From NCBI GenBank assembly GCA_030428615.1, contig JAUIDN010000001.1, positions 1-64,000 on the forward strand: a stretch of DNA of 64,000 nucleotides, given 5' to 3'. Both the position numbers and the translations under genes were made by a program. Below, one piece after another: positions 25,396-35,766 of the stretch; the stretch's first letter is position 1, and each line of letters begins with the position of its first letter. Source of the DNA: Alphaproteobacteria bacterium. Lineage in GTDB: Bacteria; Pseudomonadota; Alphaproteobacteria; Sphingomonadales; Emcibacteraceae. The notes below the pieces were generated by a model. That model was not told the DNA's origin. It was given only the letters and a program-made list of their open reading frames with translations, and did not search any database.

Positions 25396-25800
25396 TATAC
25401 ACTCCCAACTTTGAATTAAACATGAGCGATCATGGTTTCATTGTCAAAGAAAAATGTTGCTAATTCCACCTTGGATTTCGAGATAAATTTGAACTTTAAG
25501 CACTCCGAGTACTAGTGAATAATCATTTCACATTGAATTTTTAACTAAAAAATTTTTCTAAAATTAAATCTTATATATCTAAAGAAACGACATCAAATTT
25601 TTGTTGGCAGATTTTCTCTAGGGAGTTCAAGCCTGAAAAATCATTTTAACCTGCCTAACAACAATGCTAATCCGCGCACGTGGCGCGGTTACAACGACAA
25701 TTATTGATGCCTTTGCCGGAAAGAAATAAACCTTTCAGCGGCGACCATCAAGCGGGAAAAGAAACGGCTGAGTAGGCCACTGCGTCATTTAAATAAATTA
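25396..25800. other. 405-bp gene-free stretch
   Basis: Contains the promoter region of the antiporter-kinase operon and the 3' side of the acetyltransferase gene. One GC-rich hairpin is visible (CCGCGC 25672-25677, 5-nt loop, GCGCGG 25683-25688), without a following T-run on either strand. No coding frame or RNA gene is recognised. Confidence 0.5.
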
Positions 25801-26361
25801 TTATCCGAAATCCTCGGCCAGTATTGCCCATCTCTCATGATCGCGGTATTCGTCACCGATCTTAAGGAATTTCCGCGAGAAACCTTCCTTCGTAAAGCCA
25901 GCTGCCTTCACAAGACCTATTGACGCTTCATTACCCGGCTGAACATTCACCTCGACACGATTTAAACCGATTTTTTGAAAGGCATGCCTCAACACCAATC
26001 TGATAGCTTCCTTCATGTAACCTTTACCACTCATTTTTTCATCTGCATAATATCCCAAACTGGCGGAACCGAACGGGTCCAACCGGATACTATTAAGATT
26101 GATGACACCTATAAATTCATTTTCTTCTTTGGTGAACACAAAAAAGCCGATCATTTTTCCCATTTTCATTCGTCTGAGGTACAAATCAAAATATTTGGGA
26201 TCCCCCGACACATAGACCCAGGGTTCATGGAAATTTTTGTTCCTTCTGACAAAATCAACAAATAATTTCCTATGCGAGGAGGAGGGGAGTTGTAATTCAA
26301 CCTTTTCACCGCGGGCGATGGTATGTGTAAAACCCATTTTGAGAGGCGGGAATTTCACCAT
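25801..26361 (-). CDS. GNAT-family N-acetyltransferase (RimJ/RimL type)
   Basis: A 186-residue acetyl-CoA-dependent acetyltransferase. The RimJ/RimL-like pattern is visible: FIGVINLNSI, SASLGYYADEKMSGKGYMKEAIRLVLRHAF with the acetyl-CoA loop, and the C-terminal LNRVEVNVQPGNEASIGLVKAAGFTKEGFSRK. The substrate could be a ribosomal protein N-terminus or a small molecule. ATG 26361 has GGGAGG upstream. It starts 20 nt after parC ends, so it is likely the last gene of the recO-trhP-parC unit. Confidence 0.92.
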   Translation of the reverse strand: MVKFPPLKMGFTHTIARGEKVELQLPSSSHRKLFVDFVRRNKNFHEPWVYVSGDPKYFDLYLRRMKMGKMIGFFVFTKEENEFIGVINLNSIRLDPFGSASLGYYADEKMSGKGYMKEAIRLVLRHAFQKIGLNRVEVNVQPGNEASIGLVKAAGFTKEGFSRKFLKIGDEYRDHERWAILAEDFG

Positions 26362-26381
26362 TTCGAGCCTCCCACCAGTTT

Positions 26382-28619
26382 TTAGCGCGAAAATTTATTA
26401 TTTGAGGGAAAACCATGCGGCGGCATACGCCCAACCTGACCGCGCTTCCCGGTCCAGGGCATCAGATCTGTTTCCGTCCGAGTTTTTCCGCCGCGCATTT
26501 CCCAGCTGATCCCCTCATTACTATTAAATGAGATAATATCGCCTAGTTTTCCACCCTTGTATTTTTGCAGTATCGCGCCGCGGCCTTTGGTCATTTCCGG
26601 CATCTGATCTATCGGGAATATCAGGAGTTTTCTATTCTGGCCAACAATTGCAATATGATCATGCACATCTTCAATTACGCGGGCAAGAACAGCTTTGTTT
26701 TTGCCGTCCTCCACATTCATCACCTGTTTGCCATTTTTCGTGCTGGCAACCAGTTTGTCTGCCTCTGCCATAAATCCGCGCCCTGTTTCTGACGCAATGA
26801 TAAGTTTGCTACCCGGTTTATAAATACCAAGGGAGACTATTTCTTCTTCATTACCAAGATCAATCATAAGCCTTACCGGTTCACCATGGCCGCGCCCTCC
26901 GGGAAGTTTATCGGCCCCAAGCGTATAAAACCGACCATTAGACGCAAACAGAAGCACTTTATCGGTCGTTTGGCAGTAGAAGGCAAATTTTCCTTCGTCG
27001 CCTTCCTTATATTTGATCTTGTCATCAATGGCGACGTGGCCCTTCATGGCACGAATCCACCCCATTTTGGAACAAAGAACCGTTACGGGTTCTTTTTCGA
27101 TCAACGCATCAAGCGGTATGATGGCAGCTTCCGGTGCATCTGCAAAATCGGTCCGACGCGCACCGAGATCCGTTTTCTTGCCAAAATTTTCTCTTATTCC
27201 CTTTATATCGGTAGCAATTTTTTCCCATCTGAGTTCTTCACTTTCAAGCAGTGAAAGCAATAATGCCTTTTCTTCTTCAAGGTCTTTATTTTCGCGCCTC
27301 AGTTCCATTTCCTCAAGCTTGCGTAACGACCTAAGTCGCATGTTGAGAATTGCATCTGCCTGAATGTCCGTAAGATCGAAAGTATCCATCAGGGATTTTT
27401 TAACCTCGTCCTCTTCACGGATGATGCGGATCACTTCATCAAGATTAAGGAAAGCTATCAGATAACCACCTAGCACCTCAAGCCGATGATCAATCTTTTC
27501 AAGTCGATACTTAGAACGACGTATCAGAACGTCCTGCCGGTGGTCAAGAAATGCCTGCAATGTTTCACGAAGGTTCATCACCCGTGGCATTTTTCCACCT
27601 TCAAGAACATTCATGTTCAGCGAAAAGCGACTTTCCAGATCGGTAAGCTTGAACAGGCTTTCCATAAGCATTTCAGCTTCAATGGTCCTGTTTTTTGGCT
27701 CAAGCACAATACGGATATCTTCCGAGCTTTCGTCAAGTACATCACCCAAAATTGGCAGCTTCTTATTGTAAATCAAATCTGCAATTTTCTCTATCAAACG
27801 TGATTTTTGTACCTGGTATGGAATCTCAGTAACAATAATTTGATACATTCCCCGCCCGGTTTCTTCCACATGCCACTTCGCCCGCATTCGAAAACTGCCG
27901 CGCCCGGTTTCATAAGCCTCTATTATGTTTTCTTTCGGCTCTACAATCGTTCCACCAGTTGGGAAGTCCGGTCCCTGAATATAATCAACAAGGGTAGCGG
28001 TTCTTGCATTCGGCGTTTTAATCAGATGGAGAAGCGCCTGGCATATTTCATCAACATTATGGGGCGGAATACTCGTCGCCATACCAACAGCAATCCCCAT
28101 AGCTCCATTTGCCAGAAGATTGGGAAAGTTTGCAGGCATGACCGTCGGCTCTTCTTCTTCTCCGTCGTACGTTTCCCTGAAATTGACGGTATCTTTGTCA
28201 ATATCTTCCATAAGCGCAAGGGAGACATCCGTCATACGCGCTTCCGTATACCGCATTGCGGCAGCGTTATCGCCGTCAATATTCCCAAAATTTCCCTGAC
28301 CATCCACAAGAGGATAACGAACTGCGAATTCCTGGCTCAGTCGCACCATGGCGTCATATACTGACTGGTCACCATGTGGATGATATTTACCAATCACATC
28401 ACCAACAACGCGCGCGCATTTTTTAAACCCAGTATCGGGGTTAAGTTTTAATTGACGCATGGCATATAATAACCTGCGATGCACCGGCTTTAAGCCGTCG
28501 CGCACATCGGGCAATGACCGCGACATGATGGTAGACAAGGCATATGAAAGATAACGGTCCCCCAGAGTATCACCGAGTGGAGCGTCTAAAATTGTATCTT
28601 GGGAAGCTTCTGTGTTCAT
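26382..28619 (-). CDS. parC: DNA topoisomerase IV subunit A
   Basis: A 745-residue type II topoisomerase A subunit that decatenates chromosomes with ParE. N-terminal [28 protein letters not shown], the quinolone-region [17 protein letters not shown], and the DNA-cleaving tyrosine Y124 in [11 protein letters not shown] are all present. The C-terminal beta-pinwheel is short (about residues 500-740), which fits ParC rather than GyrA. The position matching E. coli ParC Ser80 is glutamine here, which I believe is common in alphaproteobacteria and so not by itself a resistance mutation. parE is not in the window. Confidence 0.95.
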   Translation of the reverse strand: MNTEASQDTILDAPLGDTLGDRYLSYALSTIMSRSLPDVRDGLKPVHRRLLYAMRQLKLNPDTGFKKCARVVGDVIGKYHPHGDQSVYDAMVRLSQEFAVRYPLVDGQGNFGNIDGDNAAAMRYTEARMTDVSLALMEDIDKDTVNFRETYDGEEEEPTVMPANFPNLLANGAMGIAVGMATSIPPHNVDEICQALLHLIKTPNARTATLVDYIQGPDFPTGGTIVEPKENIIEAYETGRGSFRMRAKWHVEETGRGMYQIIVTEIPYQVQKSRLIEKIADLIYNKKLPILGDVLDESSEDIRIVLEPKNRTIEAEMLMESLFKLTDLESRFSLNMNVLEGGKMPRVMNLRETLQAFLDHRQDVLIRRSKYRLEKIDHRLEVLGGYLIAFLNLDEVIRIIREEDEVKKSLMDTFDLTDIQADAILNMRLRSLRKLEEMELRRENKDLEEEKALLLSLLESEELRWEKIATDIKGIRENFGKKTDLGARRTDFADAPEAAIIPLDALIEKEPVTVLCSKMGWIRAMKGHVAIDDKIKYKEGDEGKFAFYCQTTDKVLLFASNGRFYTLGADKLPGGRGHGEPVRLMIDLGNEEEIVSLGIYKPGSKLIIASETGRGFMAEADKLVASTKNGKQVMNVEDGKNKAVLARVIEDVHDHIAIVGQNRKLLIFPIDQMPEMTKGRGAILQKYKGGKLGDIISFNSNEGISWEMRGGKTRTETDLMPWTGKRGQVGRMPPHGFPSNNKFSR

Positions 28620-28674
28620 AACAGCACTATAGCAATATACACCGGCGATTAAAGCCTAAAAATGACGAAAAAAA

Positions 28675-30351
28675 TTATTCCGCGACGGCAATGGCTTCCG
28701 CCTTGCCACGGGAATTCCTACCCAACATCTCACCCTGTTTTTTCCCCGCCATTAATGCGCGCGCTTTTTCATATGCAGGATCATTCCAGAATATAAGGCA
28801 ACCATTACATCCACGCCCGCAGCAACCTTCAACACCGATGCGGGGTGTTTTAAATATCCGGTCTTTGTCAGCCTCATTTGTGCTTTCCACCAACCGGTCA
28901 CGAAGTTCGAAATAACGTTTCTCCGATCCTTTACCGAGTTCCAGTTTACTGCCTTCTTTGTCGAATTTGATTCTATCCCATTGTTGCCGGGTGAGGGCAC
29001 GTTCTTTGCGAACGACCGATAGTTCCGGGAATTGACGAATAAGGTCTTCACTTTCCCGGTCAAACCAAGAAAACGGTATGCGGATGAGGGGTTTTTGTCC
29101 GGCATTGACAACATCGACCATACGCCCTTTATTCACATCATAAAATTCGTAGATGCGAAGAAACATGGTCTGGCGGGAAATCGGAGATATAAATTCAAGA
29201 ACGTCCCCGGCTTCAATGCGGTTTTTTGCCTCAAACAGAAAGGCGTCATCTTCAACTTTGGAAATAAGCCCGGCAAATTCCCATTCAGCCATGGTTGATG
29301 TGTTTTCATAATTATGAGCGTGATTTGTGAGCCGCCCTTCATGAAACGCGAGCGTGTACCCACGCCCCTGAACGGTATTCAATTCTTCCATATATGGGGC
29401 AGGATCCCAGTTTTCAGGATCAGCATAATAATCATCAATGGCCATGCGGTATGCGCGGGCAACGAGAGCGACATAATACTGACTTTTATTTCTTCCCTCA
29501 ACTTTAAGGCTGTCCACCCCGATGCGCAGGTAATCATCCAGTTTCGGCATCAAACACAGATCTTTTGAATTCAGAATATAAGACCCACGCTCATCTTCCT
29601 GTATCGGCATGAGCTCTCCTTCACGAATACCTTCCTCAAGCAGAAATTCGAACATATCCTGTGTGTGTTCATTAAGCTCAAGGTCTTGTATTGTGCCGTC
29701 CTTAAGACGCATATGAACCTTATAATTCCATCGGCAGCTGTTCGAGCAGTTCCCCTGATTTGCGCCTCTTTCCGACATAAAATTCGAAAGCATGCAGCGT
29801 CCTGAATATGTCATGCACATGGCACCATGCACGAATGCTTCAAGTTTAATTTCGGGGCATTTTTCTCTTATTTCCGTCAGTTCGGCGAACGAAACTTCAC
29901 GTGCCAGAACACAAAGTTTAGCGCCTTGTTCTTCCCAGAACTTAACACTTAGCCACGAACAAATATTAGCCTGAGTAGAAATATGTAGTTCGAGATCCGG
30001 CGCCTTTTCCTTAACATATTGAAACACACCGGGGTCAGCAATAATCACGCCGTCCGGCTTCACTTTACGCACGGTTTCCACATACTGTTCCAGTTTCGGT
30101 ACGTCCTTGTTATGTGAAAACAAATTCAGCGTAAGATACACACGGACATCATGCTCATGGGCAAATTCAATTCCCTCAACGACGTCGTCAAGGCTGAAAT
30201 CCGATTTTGTCCGAAGGCTCATATCAGGCGTACCAAGATAAACGGCATCAGCGCCATAAAGCACTGCCATTTTTAACTTTTGCAGGTTACCCGCCGGCAT
30301 CAGTAATTCTGATCGCTCGGGTCTGATTGATTTAACTTCGTTAGTGCTCAT
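28675..30351 (-). CDS. trhP: Peptidase U32 family protein, TrhP/YegQ-type tRNA hydroxylation protein
   Basis: A 558-residue U32-family protein. Motifs are LLMPAGNLQKLKMAVLYGADAVYLG at the start and the diagnostic FVHGAMCMTYSGRCMLSNFM followed by NQGNCSNSCRWNY, whose cysteines match the iron-sulphur cysteines proposed for this family. Members TrhP/YegQ act in prephenate-dependent 5-hydroxylation of U34 in tRNA. The protein is about 100 residues longer than E. coli YegQ, with a C-terminal cysteine cluster (GCCGRGCNGC). ATG 30351 is chosen over 30369 because AGGTGA lies about 7 nt before it. Between recO and parC on the minus strand with gaps under 60 nt. Confidence 0.88.
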   Translation of the reverse strand: MSTNEVKSIRPERSELLMPAGNLQKLKMAVLYGADAVYLGTPDMSLRTKSDFSLDDVVEGIEFAHEHDVRVYLTLNLFSHNKDVPKLEQYVETVRKVKPDGVIIADPGVFQYVKEKAPDLELHISTQANICSWLSVKFWEEQGAKLCVLAREVSFAELTEIREKCPEIKLEAFVHGAMCMTYSGRCMLSNFMSERGANQGNCSNSCRWNYKVHMRLKDGTIQDLELNEHTQDMFEFLLEEGIREGELMPIQEDERGSYILNSKDLCLMPKLDDYLRIGVDSLKVEGRNKSQYYVALVARAYRMAIDDYYADPENWDPAPYMEELNTVQGRGYTLAFHEGRLTNHAHNYENTSTMAEWEFAGLISKVEDDAFLFEAKNRIEAGDVLEFISPISRQTMFLRIYEFYDVNKGRMVDVVNAGQKPLIRIPFSWFDRESEDLIRQFPELSVVRKERALTRQQWDRIKFDKEGSKLELGKGSEKRYFELRDRLVESTNEADKDRIFKTPRIGVEGCCGRGCNGCLIFWNDPAYEKARALMAGKKQGEMLGRNSRGKAEAIAVAE

Positions 30352-30408
30352 ATAGTCACCTGAATTCAATGTTTCTGGCGCCTGTATAATCGAAAATATA
30401 TTAAATGT

Positions 30409-31137
30409 CTAAAGAATATGTTCCATCAACATGCGCCGGGCCTGTGGGGTTTTCTTGTTAAACGGTGCCAACATATGCCGTTCAATAAAAAAATTCATTA
30501 GTTCAAGCCCCTCTTTGATGTCCGCTATGTTCGCCTCAACGCCGTTTTCGGTTAAAAACCTCGGCAATTTTAACATTTTATCTTTATAAGGCTCACCAGC
30601 ATCACAACTTACCGCGTGCCCGGACTTTGGGGATACATAAATAAGATTTTCTGTCGATCCGGTCGCAGCGCAGTCATCCAGATTAAGACCAAACCCCAAC
30701 TCCGTCAGAAGACCAAGTTCCCAGCGGATCAACAAAGGTCCCCAATAGTCAATTTGATCCTTTGCTGCTTCCAGCTCAGTAAGGAATGCAAGCAGCCCGT
30801 CCAATAATATTTCGTGGGCCTCATTCTCCGCCATTGCGCTGCATAAAAGACTGCAACAGCTATTCAGCGCCGCTAGTTTTGCGGGATTATAAAGAAATGC
30901 CACAGACCGCGCCCTTAAAAGTTCTACAGAATAAGTTCCCAGATGGGTTTCGAGCCTACCTCTCCAAGTGACGGTCACCTCATTGCCCGGCTGAACGTTC
31001 CCGCGGTGGCGACGGCCAATGCCACCTTTCACAATACCGGCGTGACGGCCATGTTCCCGAGTAAGCACCTCGAGAATGACATCATATTCACCGTATTTCC
31101 GGGAGCTTAAAATCACCCCCTGATCACGCCATTCCAT
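30409..31137 (-). CDS. recO: DNA repair protein RecO
   Basis: A 242-residue RecF-pathway mediator that loads RecA onto SSB-coated DNA. The N-terminal OB fold reads MEWRDQGVILSSRKYGEYDVILEVLTREHGRHAGIVKGG. Then follow the helical domain and the segment ELGFGLNLDDCAATG. The family's C-terminal region ends in ARRMLMEHIL. Length is normal. Divergent from the histidine kinase gene across about 160 bp and first gene of the recO-trhP-parC-GNAT set. Confidence 0.94.
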   Translation of the reverse strand: MEWRDQGVILSSRKYGEYDVILEVLTREHGRHAGIVKGGIGRRHRGNVQPGNEVTVTWRGRLETHLGTYSVELLRARSVAFLYNPAKLAALNSCCSLLCSAMAENEAHEILLDGLLAFLTELEAAKDQIDYWGPLLIRWELGLLTELGFGLNLDDCAATGSTENLIYVSPKSGHAVSCDAGEPYKDKMLKLPRFLTENGVEANIADIKEGLELMNFFIERHMLAPFNKKTPQARRMLMEHIL

Positions 31138-31295
31138 AAATTTTCCTGCAATTCATGCCGTCATTCAGCACCGGATATCTTAATCCAGACTCTGTCTAAT
31201 TGTAAGCGCTAAGTTATTAACATAGTTAATATTTTTTTAAGCTTAAAAAGGTAAGTTTAACAGATAATTATAAAAATAAACTGTGGTGCCATCAC

Positions 31296-32402
31296 TTGTC
31301 GAAAATTAAAAATAAATTCCTGACGGCTATCATCGAAGCTTCCCCCAATGCCATCTACCTTAAGGATGAAGAGGGGAAGTATATCATGATCAATGAGCAG
31401 GGGGCGGCTTCTGTTGGACTTAAGGTTGATGACTTCATTGGCAAAAATGATCTTGAGGTATTCCCGGGTGATCTCGGAAAAAGAACCATGGAACTTGACC
31501 GCAAAGTATTTGATGGAACACCCCACAGCGGCGAGGAAGCCGTTGATGATAAACAGATATTTTACAGTCATAAATTTATTGTCGAAGACAAGGAAACAGG
31601 GGAGCGGGCACTCGCGGGAATCTCCACTGACATTTCTGAAATTAAACAGGCAGAAAAAGAACTTGCCTCCGCAAGACAAAAAGCCGAGGAAGCAAACAAA
31701 CATAAGAGTACCTTTCTTCAGAACATGAGTCATGAATTAAGAACGCCTCTCAATGCTATCATCGGTTTTTCCAGTATTCTTACGGGCGAGGGCGGTGCGG
31801 GGACTGACCAATTTGAAGAAAACTTCAAAGAATATGCCAAATTAATCAATTCAAGTGGTGTTCACTTACTGGCCATCATTAATGATCTTCTTGATCTTTC
31901 CAAAATCGAAGCCGGCGCACAGGAATTTAACGAAGGTGAAGTGGATGTTAAATATGAAGTTGAAAGCTGTATTCAGATACTTCGTTCTCTCGCAAATGAA
32001 AACAAGATCATCATTGAGGAAGAATTCACTGAGCAGGAAATCATGCTCAAAGGCGATGAAAAAGTATTGCGTCAGCTAATCTACAACCTCCTATCAAATG
32101 CCATTAAATATTCTTTTGCGGAGAGCATTGTCATCGTACGGCTCAAAATCCGAAACAGCGGCGGTCTTGATATTTCCATCATTGACCAAGGCATCGGTAT
32201 GTCGGAGGAAGATCTGCGTACCGCGATGATACCTTTCAGACGCACTGCACAGGTCAAAAAGTCTGAAATTTCCGGAACAGGATTGGGCCTGCCGCTGGTC
32301 GATGCCTTCATAAAATTATTTCAAGGCAATCTGGATATTCAAAGTGAACGCGGGAAGGGGACAACAGCCACCCTTCATTTTCCACCGGAAAGAAGCTTAT
32401 AG
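31296..32402 (+). CDS. PAS-domain sensor histidine kinase (orphan)
   Basis: A 368-residue cytosolic histidine kinase without membrane segments. A PAS/PAC domain covers residues about 8-118 (IIEASPNAIYLKDEEGKYIMIN). The dimerisation domain carries phospho-acceptor H146 in NMSHELRTPLNAIIGFS. The catalytic domain shows the N box LIYNLLSNAIKYS, G1 IIDQGIGMSEEDL and G2 GTGLGLPLV. Start is TTG 31296; no ATG or GTG fits in the needed frame nearby, and the ribosome site is weak. No response regulator gene is adjacent, so its partner is elsewhere. The input signal is unknown. Confidence 0.92.
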   Translation: MSKIKNKFLTAIIEASPNAIYLKDEEGKYIMINEQGAASVGLKVDDFIGKNDLEVFPGDLGKRTMELDRKVFDGTPHSGEEAVDDKQIFYSHKFIVEDKETGERALAGISTDISEIKQAEKELASARQKAEEANKHKSTFLQNMSHELRTPLNAIIGFSSILTGEGGAGTDQFEENFKEYAKLINSSGVHLLAIINDLLDLSKIEAGAQEFNEGEVDVKYEVESCIQILRSLANENKIIIEEEFTEQEIMLKGDEKVLRQLIYNLLSNAIKYSFAESIVIVRLKIRNSGGLDISIIDQGIGMSEEDLRTAMIPFRRTAQVKKSEISGTGLGLPLVDAFIKLFQGNLDIQSERGKGTTATLHFPPERSL

Positions 32403-32467
32403 GAACAGTTTGCGTAAGGTGCACCTCACGAAACGCTAATAAGAAATCAACAATAATACCTTACAGA

Positions 32468-33130
32468 TCAATATTGACGCAAAAGCCCAACGAGGCGCCC
32501 TTGAATACGAACGCGATTGGCAGGATAAACCTGAGTTTCATAATCCCTGTTCGAAGGTTCAAGCGCAATATCAGGCCCGCGTTTCTGTAATGTTTTAAGC
32601 GTTGCTTCCTCTTCATCGACAAGAGCAACAACAATCTGGCCGTTATTTGCGTTGTCACATCGTTCAATCACTATACGATCACCATCAAGGATCCCAGCTT
32701 CAACCATACTGTCGCCATCAACATCAAGCGCATAGTAGCTGCCGCCACCAAGCATTGCAGCGGGGACTCCGATGTTTTCATATTGTTCAAGCGCCTCAAT
32801 CGGTGTACCAGCAGCGATTTTACCATGAAGCGGTATTTCTACCGTATCCGGGTCCGTTTCCCGGCTTCCACCACCAAAATCCGGTCTAAATATGTTTGAG
32901 CCCGACGCATCCTCGTCTTCTGGAAGCTTTATCACCTCAAGCGCTCGGGCACGGTTTGGAAGACGCCGGATAAATCCGCGTTCCTCAAGTGCATTAATCA
33001 ATCTGTGAATTCCGGATTTTGACTTAAGGTCGAGTGCCACTTTCATTTCCTCAAAAGAAGGGGCAACACCGTCTTCCTTTAGCTTATCATGAATTAGCAT
33101 TAATAATGTATGTTGCTTTTTCGTCAGCAT
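32468..33130 (-). CDS. lexA: SOS repressor LexA
   Basis: A 220-residue transcriptional repressor/self-cleaving protease. N-terminal winged helix ([17 protein letters not shown], then the recognition helix [13 protein letters not shown]). Cleavage site A107-G108 in KIAAGTP. Serine-lysine dyad S141 in [11 protein letters not shown] and K179 in EATLKT. Start ATG 33130 fits the family and has GGGAG upstream; the frame is open 7 codons further. The order trpC-moaC-moeA-lexA is conserved in many alphaproteobacteria. GTTC repeats about 70-85 nt upstream may be its autoregulatory operator. Confidence 0.97.
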   Translation of the reverse strand: MLTKKQHTLLMLIHDKLKEDGVAPSFEEMKVALDLKSKSGIHRLINALEERGFIRRLPNRARALEVIKLPEDEDASGSNIFRPDFGGGSRETDPDTVEIPLHGKIAAGTPIEALEQYENIGVPAAMLGGGSYYALDVDGDSMVEAGILDGDRIVIERCDNANNGQIVVALVDEEEATLKTLQKRGPDIALEPSNRDYETQVYPANRVRIQGRLVGLLRQY

Positions 33131-33201
33131 AAAATTTCTCCCGCTAGTCACTAGGCATCGACGCCTGTTTTTCCCTGAATCCCACAGAGTTAACCATATT
33201 T

Positions 33202-33226
33202 GTTCTTTTATGTTCTATTTTTATTC
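33202..33226. promoter_or_regulatory. Candidate LexA operator (GTTC repeats)
   Basis: GTTC occurs at 33202-33205 and 33212-33215 (6-nt spacing), and ATTC at 33223-33226 is 7 nt after the second GTTC. The known alphaproteobacterial SOS box is GTTC-N7-GTTC, so GTTC-N7-ATTC has one mismatch and GTTC-N6-GTTC has off-by-one spacing. Position upstream of lexA supports an operator role. Confidence 0.5.
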
Positions 33227-33272
33227 TTCTGTCAAGATAAAATAAGAACAAGGTTCAGGAACAGACAATTTA

Positions 33273-34466
33273 CTATTCAATTAGAATTATTTTAACGAAA
33301 TCACCTTTTTTTGCAGGGGGTGCATCTATTTCCCTTACAAGTAAGCAGTTTGAATTTGCCAGCGGTGATAAATTGGCGCTGCTTTGGGGAAGGCGGGCGG
33401 TCACAGACTTCTCACCCTTTTCATTTTCGCTATAAGAGGCCCGCATGTAATTGACGCGGCTACCACCAGCTTTTAATTCATGTTCCAGTTTTGCCAGGTT
33501 TTCCTTCAAGCCGCATGGGCCAAGCCCCATCATCTTACTCATCGCGGGAAGCAAAAAATTAATAAAGCATACATATGAACTGGATGGGTTTCCCGGCATG
33601 CCAAAATAATGTATGCCATTGAAATCACCAAATACGAGCGGCTTCCCAGGCTGCATGGCAACCTTCCAGAAACTGACTTTCAATCCAGCTTGCTTGAGGA
33701 TGTCCTGTATAATGTCATAGTCGCCAACCGAAACACCACCAATACTGACGAATATATCAACGTCTTTCAACATGGCGATCTTATCTTTTATGCTTTGTGC
33801 GGTGTCGCGTGCAATCCCAAGGTTCACGGGAATCCCACCATTTTCTTCAATCAACGCCATGAACATCGGTACATTGGAATTGACAATTTTATCCGCGCCG
33901 ATCTTCGAACCAACTTCGAGAAGCTCATCCCCTGTCGCAAGTATTGCTACTCGGGGTTTTTTATAGACACTGATGTCGGCAACATTTCCCGCCGCAAGCA
34001 GGGCGATATGACGCGCATCCAATTTTGTACCAGTTTGTATTAGTACATCATCGAATTTAAAATCACCTCCGGCAGCGCGTATGTTGCTTCCTTTTTCTTT
34101 ACAGTCACTTATGACGATCAAGTCGCCATTCCGACTTACATTTTCCTGTATGATAACGGTATCAGCACCACTGACCATCGGTGCGCCAGTGAATATGCGG
34201 ACTGCTTCTCCTTCGCGTAAAATACCGTCATATGATCTTCCCGCCTGGGATTCACCCACCACGCGAAGCGGCCCCGCAATATCATCAAACCGTACCGCAT
34301 AACCATCCATCGCAGACGCGGCAAAGGGGGGCTGGGTGAGCCTCGCTGTAATATCCGCACTCGCTACACGACCAAGCGCCTCACCAAGCGTTACGATTTC
34401 CGTTTTAAGTTCAGTAACGGCGTTCAATACAGTTGATAATGCATCACTGACCGGAAGAAGTCCCAT
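33273..34466 (-). CDS. moeA: Molybdopterin molybdenumtransferase MoeA
   Basis: A 397-residue enzyme inserting molybdate into adenylylated molybdopterin. Domains are visible by SAMDGYAVRFDD, FTGAPMVSGADTVIIQE, the MoCF-like core VAILATGDELLEVG and SIGGVSVGDYDIIQDIL, and PGKPLVFGDFNG with GMPGNPSSSYVCFINFLLPA. ATG 34466 is taken as the start; GTG 34472, overlapping the moaC stop (TAGTG), would add two residues. Translationally coupled to moaC. Confidence 0.96.
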   Translation of the reverse strand: MGLLPVSDALSTVLNAVTELKTEIVTLGEALGRVASADITARLTQPPFAASAMDGYAVRFDDIAGPLRVVGESQAGRSYDGILREGEAVRIFTGAPMVSGADTVIIQENVSRNGDLIVISDCKEKGSNIRAAGGDFKFDDVLIQTGTKLDARHIALLAAGNVADISVYKKPRVAILATGDELLEVGSKIGADKIVNSNVPMFMALIEENGGIPVNLGIARDTAQSIKDKIAMLKDVDIFVSIGGVSVGDYDIIQDILKQAGLKVSFWKVAMQPGKPLVFGDFNGIHYFGMPGNPSSSYVCFINFLLPAMSKMMGLGPCGLKENLAKLEHELKAGGSRVNYMRASYSENEKGEKSVTARLPQSSANLSPLANSNCLLVREIDAPPAKKGDFVKIILIE

Positions 34467-34471
34467 AATCA

Positions 34472-34948
34472 CTAATCCGCTTCAAAGGTGCCGGAACGGC
34501 CACCGGATTTATGGGTAAGGCGGACATCCGTAAGGCGCATTCCCTTATCGATGGCTTTACACATATCATATATTGCCAGCCCCGCCACCGAAACGGCGGC
34601 AAGCGCTTCCATTTCAATCCCGGTTCGTCCATAAAGGCTTGCGGTTGCCGTGATATCAACGCAGCTTTCCGGATCATTGCTTTCAAGGTCTACCTGGACA
34701 TTCTGAATGGGCAGCGGGTGACAAAGCGGAATCAGATCAGCGGTTTTTTTGGCGGCCATTATTCCTGCAAGACGTGCTACCGTGTATACATCACCTTTCT
34801 TGATACCCCCCGCGTCAATAGCCTTAAGCGTTTCGCCGTTCATATAGATGCGTCCCTTCGCAACGGCAACACGTTTCGTTTCCGGTTTTTCCGATACATC
34901 AACCATGCTCGCACGACCGTCTTCATCTAAATGGGTTAAATCTGACAT
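34472..34948 (-). CDS. moaC: Cyclic pyranopterin monophosphate synthase MoaC
   Basis: A 158-residue enzyme that, after MoaA, forms cyclic pyranopterin monophosphate in molybdenum cofactor synthesis. Family motifs: MVDVSEKPETKRVAVAKG, KKGDVYTVARLAGIMAAKKT, LIPLCHPLPI, GRTGIEMEALAAVSVAGLAIYDMCKA and HKSGGRSG. Full length. It lies between trpC and moeA with a 20-nt gap and a 1-nt stop/start contact respectively. Confidence 0.97.
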   Translation of the reverse strand: MSDLTHLDEDGRASMVDVSEKPETKRVAVAKGRIYMNGETLKAIDAGGIKKGDVYTVARLAGIMAAKKTADLIPLCHPLPIQNVQVDLESNDPESCVDITATASLYGRTGIEMEALAAVSVAGLAIYDMCKAIDKGMRLTDVRLTHKSGGRSGTFEAD

Positions 34949-34968
34949 ATCTAATTCCTAAACCATAA

Positions 34969-35766
34969 TCAATCAGCGAACAGAAGTTTTCGGGTCGCGT
35001 CCGTTACATTTTCCTGTCGCATCAGCGCTTCACCAACCAGAAAACTGTTTATGCCGCATGTTTCCTTGACCATTCTAAGGTCATCATGGGTAAAAAGTCC
35101 ACTCTCACTAACCAACGTTCGCGCGGGATCAGCAAGCGCAGCAAGTGTGATCGTCGTTTCGAGTGACACTTCAAATGTTTTAAGGTTTCTGTTATTAATT
35201 CCAAGTAGTAGAGATTTCAATTTATGTGCTCTTTCTAGTTCATTAGCATCATGAACTTCAACCAAAACATTAAGGTTGTTTTCAAACGCGGCGGCCTCCA
35301 ATTCCGCCGCAAGAACATCATCAATCATCGCAAGAATAAGCAATATACAATCCGCCCCCAGGGCCCGTGCTTCAACGATCTGATAGGGATCAATCATAAA
35401 ATCCTTACGAAGGACAGGGAGTTTCGTCGCAGCACGCGCAGCGACAAGATATTCATCAACCCCCATAAAATATGGCTGATCAGTCAGCACGCTGAGACAG
35501 CTTGCACCGCCGTCTTCATAATTTTTTGCAAGCGCCGGTGGATCAAAATCCTCGCGGATTAATCCTTTGCTGGGACTTGCTTTTTTTATTTCCGCAATCA
35601 GGCCGAATTTTCCCTCAATCTCTGCGTTTATGAGGTTCTGATGAAATCCGCGCACCGGCGAGGCAGTCTTTGCTGCCTTTTCCACTTCAGCAATCGGTTT
35701 TTCAACCTTACATTTTGCCACATATTCCCGTGTGGTTGCCGCGATTTTTTGTAAAATGTCACTCAT
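34969..35766 (-). CDS. trpC: Indole-3-glycerol phosphate synthase
   Basis: A 265-residue (beta/alpha)8 enzyme of tryptophan synthesis that closes the indole ring. Signature segments: [21 protein letters not shown] with the catalytic lysine, [48 protein letters not shown] and LVSESG. Start ATG 35766 fits the family; the frame is open upstream inside trpD. It overlaps the end of trpD by 8 nt, so translation is coupled. Confidence 0.97.
   Translation of the reverse strand: MSDILQKIAATTREYVAKCKVEKPIAEVEKAAKTASPVRGFHQNLINAEIEGKFGLIAEIKKASPSKGLIREDFDPPALAKNYEDGGASCLSVLTDQPYFMGVDEYLVAARAATKLPVLRKDFMIDPYQIVEARALGADCILLILAMIDDVLAAELEAAAFENNLNVLVEVHDANELERAHKLKSLLLGINNRNLKTFEVSLETTITLAALADPARTLVSESGLFTHDDLRMVKETCGINSFLVGEALMRQENVTDATRKLLFAD

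Noticed and set aside
25672-25688. GC-rich hairpin as terminator or RNA gene
   Set aside because: No T-run follows on either strand and no RNA family is recognised.
26382-28619. Quinolone-resistance change in ParC (Gln at the Ser80 position)
   Set aside because: To my knowledge HPHGDQS is a usual form in alphaproteobacterial ParC, so it is not evidence of selection here.
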